A stretch of DNA of 64,000 nucleotides, taken from positions 1-64,000 of the forward strand of contig CAUJDW010000137.1 in NCBI GenBank assembly GCA_963169455.1, written 5' to 3'. The notes under the pieces are model-generated. The model did not search any database, had not been told where the DNA came from, and was given only the letters and a program-made list of their open reading frames with translations. The translations under genes were made by a program, and so were the position numbers. The first letter of the stretch is position 1, and each line of letters starts with the position of its first letter. Positions 62,149-64,000 of the stretch are shown here, one piece after another. This DNA comes from Bacteroidota bacterium. Its GTDB lineage: Bacteria > Bacteroidota > Bacteroidia > Chitinophagales > Saprospiraceae.

Positions 62149-64000
62149 ATGAACGTCCGGTGTTATTCGATTGGTGCTGTTCTTTTTTTGGCGGCGGGTT
62201 CCCTGCCTCTTACCGCCCAGCCTGCCATGCGGCAGTTGTTTCACAATATTTCCCTGCGCATCGATACGGCGATGTACACCTGGGAGGCCAACCGCATTGA
62301 AGTGAATGGCGAACCACACCTCCTGTTCGCTTACCAGGAAGAAAATCCCGTCATCGAGCTGCGCTTTTACCCCCGAAGTTATCCCCTCCGGAGCCTGAGC
62401 GTGCTGGGAGGCGACGGCTATGAATTGCTGGACAGCCTGCTGAATATCAACGAGGAGTACTTCCGCATCAAACTTCGCCTGAAGGAGGTGACCAGAACGG
62501 ATTTCCTGTCCGTCAACCTGAAAATAAACCTGGCGAATTCAAAGGCGCCGCTTCTGATGAGCCTGCGGCTGTTCCCGGTGTCCCGGACGATCGCCTATTT
62601 GCCTGAAGAGCCCAGGGAGTTGTTCATCGGAGAAGAAAAGGCCATCAGGCTGGAAACCAACAATCCGGACAATATCATCCTTCCGAAGGTTTGGGCCACC
62701 GGCATGCCCATCAATTTCATGCTCAGGAGGGAGGAAGACGGGATAGTTGTCCAGCTCCTGCCCAACCAGTTGGGCGCCCAGGAGGTGCACATTCCGCTTG
62801 CCCTGCGCAAACCATACCTGGATGGGCAGGGCCGCCCCGCCTATCAGTTGCCGCCCGTAACCAAATCCTTCACCGTCAAACCCGCCAAGCTTTCCTTTCT
62901 GGCCGTCAACCAGCGCGAAGTGAGCTTCGAACAGGGCGGCAGCCGGCAGCCTCTGGAGATCGAACTGGCCTACGACAGCAAACTGAAGATGCAGAAAACC
63001 TACCGCCTGGAAGCCCGCGAAGAAGCCGGCGGCACTCTGGTGGCCGAGATTTTTACGCGCAATGTGCTGGCCAGCGGGCGGGTGCTCTGCTGGCTCCGGC
63101 TCTATGATTACCACCGCCGCGGTGAAGGGTATTTGTATATCAAAGACGGGGACAAGGCCGTTTTCATCACCAACCTCGACATCATTCCCGAAACCAAAGT
63201 CAACAAGGTGAGCATCCGCCGGGAAGGGCAGGACTGGCAGCCCGGCAATGAGGTTTTTCCGGGTGAACGCATCGATATCCGCATCGAAGGCCAAAGCCTG
63301 CACAAAGCCGATATCCGCTTCGACGGGCTGGCAGAAGTGAAAAAGGATTCGGTGATACAGAGCGCCCGGGAACTGGCCTTCAGCGGGATGGCGCCCCTGA
63401 ATATTTCCCAGAAAAACATCACCATCTACAACGGCAGCGAGCCCACCGGCCAGGTGCTCAGAGTCCGGGAATACGAACGCCCCCGGCCTTTCGATTACAT
63501 CAGCCTGCACTACGGGGAGGATTCCGTACTCCTCGCCGAGGCCAACCCGCTTTTGTTCGTGGATGAAACGCTGCCCGATATCACCATTCGCTTCGACGAT
63601 AACCTCATCGACCAGGGCCGGCTGTACGGCCGGCAGGAACTGGAAATAGACATCGAACTGCGCGAGCGGAATAATGCTCTCATCGACCAGCGGGAGATAC
63701 GGAACCTCGTCATCTGCCCCGGGGAGGGCTCTCCCCGGCACGTCATCTATTCGGAAGACGGCTGCCGCATGACCGACATCAAGCTCAACGAATTGCTGCG
63801 CAAAAAAACCTTCGAACTCGAACCCTGGACGGCCATCCGGATCACCATTCGGCACAAACCGGAGAAATACGGCAGAAACGCCCTGTCAAAAACCATCGAG
63901 TTCGTACTTCACAAAAAATCGACCTTCGACATCGACGTTTCCTTTCCAGCGGGGCTTGTCGTAAAACGCCTTAACGAGCCCGGCTTCGGCAACCTGGGCG
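62149..64000 (+). CDS. large secreted protein of unknown function (3' partial)
   Basis: An uninterrupted frame of 617 codons runs from ATG 62149 past the right edge; no stop occurs in the window. The N-terminus MNVRCYSIGAVLFLAAGSLP followed by LTAQP is a signal peptide. The mature part is rich in alternating beta-type sequence (for example VIELRFYPRSYPLRSLSVLG and ITIRFDDNLIDQGRLYG) in repeated blocks of ~80-110 residues, suggesting several Ig-like domains; near the edge KTIEFVLHKKSTFDIDVSFP begins what may be a further domain. I do not recognise the family. A long minus-strand frame over 62539-63855 is its antisense shadow. Confidence 0.85.
   Translation, partial: MNVRCYSIGAVLFLAAGSLPLTAQPAMRQLFHNISLRIDTAMYTWEANRIEVNGEPHLLFAYQEENPVIELRFYPRSYPLRSLSVLGGDGYELLDSLLNINEEYFRIKLRLKEVTRTDFLSVNLKINLANSKAPLLMSLRLFPVSRTIAYLPEEPRELFIGEEKAIRLETNNPDNIILPKVWATGMPINFMLRREEDGIVVQLLPNQLGAQEVHIPLALRKPYLDGQGRPAYQLPPVTKSFTVKPAKLSFLAVNQREVSFEQGGSRQPLEIELAYDSKLKMQKTYRLEAREEAGGTLVAEIFTRNVLASGRVLCWLRLYDYHRRGEGYLYIKDGDKAVFITNLDIIPETKVNKVSIRREGQDWQPGNEVFPGERIDIRIEGQSLHKADIRFDGLAEVKKDSVIQSARELAFSGMAPLNISQKNITIYNGSEPTGQVLRVREYERPRPFDYISLHYGEDSVLLAEANPLLFVDETLPDITIRFDDNLIDQGRLYGRQELEIDIELRERNNALIDQREIRNLVICPGEGSPRHVIYSEDGCRMTDIKLNELLRKKTFELEPWTAIRITIRHKPEKYGRNALSKTIEFVLHKKSTFDIDVSFPAGLVVKRLNEPGFGNLG

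Noticed and set aside
62539-63855. 438-codon minus-strand frame at the right end
   Set aside because: The plus strand has a longer frame with a signal peptide open to the window edge; this is its shadow.
1-64000. tRNA, rRNA, insertion sequences, prophage, restriction or other defence genes
   Set aside because: Looked for on both strands by motif and gene family; none could be supported in this window.

Overview
This 64 kb window looks like a chromosomal segment of a GC-rich member of the Bacteroidota, most likely Saprospirales (Lewinella-like). Four things point there: two giant repeat proteins ending in type IX secretion (type B, CHU_C-like) sorting domains; promoters with the Bacteroidota TAnnTTTG -7 box, including one full TTTG-N19-TAnnTTTG; almost no Shine-Dalgarno sequences; and family variants typical of the phylum (BsIlvA-type threonine deaminase, CxxxY-type CcmE, fused CcmF, DUF368 beside aroE). 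The genus is inferred. No rRNA, tRNA, CRISPR array, transposase or prophage was seen.

Layout. 1-2009: end of a probable specialised-metabolism cluster (halogenase-like flavoprotein and methyltransferase), then a 7-bp tandem repeat. 2329-8159: a lipoprotein gene overlapping the first of two tandem, homologous MBOAT-SGNH fusion genes, a likely polymer or lipid O-acylation unit. 8301-9472: pgeF and an EVE-domain gene. 9485-13704 (minus): ilvA, ilvC and a stand-alone trpB2. 13803-14098: arrays of 29-bp palindromic repeats. 14144-18197 (minus): ppk1-btaA-btaB, joining polyphosphate to betaine-lipid (phosphorus-free) membrane synthesis. 18202-31878 (minus): the two giant secreted proteins (2627 and 1856 aa), each with its own predicted promoter and long leader. 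32374-36101 (minus): proline dehydrogenase, aroE, a DUF368 undecaprenyl-phosphate translocase and a lipoprotein. 36191-38374: a LuxE-like synthetase, a small protein and a Rossmann/DUF2520 protein with 29-bp REP-like repeats at its start.

38489-44043: cytochrome c maturation genes (ccmF and ccmE diverging from ccmB) and a di-haem peroxidase lipoprotein that would depend on them; a CcmC homologue lies separately at 51654. 44174-48358 (minus): the infC-rpmI-rplT translation operon and clpC, each closed by a strong intrinsic terminator. 48785-57261: STAS protein, RNase Z, cell-wall amidase, CcmC, FtsE, SGNH lipoprotein, 2H phosphoesterase, HAD phosphatase, and SPOR-LysM and small membrane proteins. 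57656-61983: a CBS protein and a two-component system, diverging from a GH9 glycoside hydrolase with the best promoter in the window. 62149-64000: the 5' part of a secreted protein gene cut by the window edge.

Long antisense ORFs throughout are GC-driven shadows and were left out.
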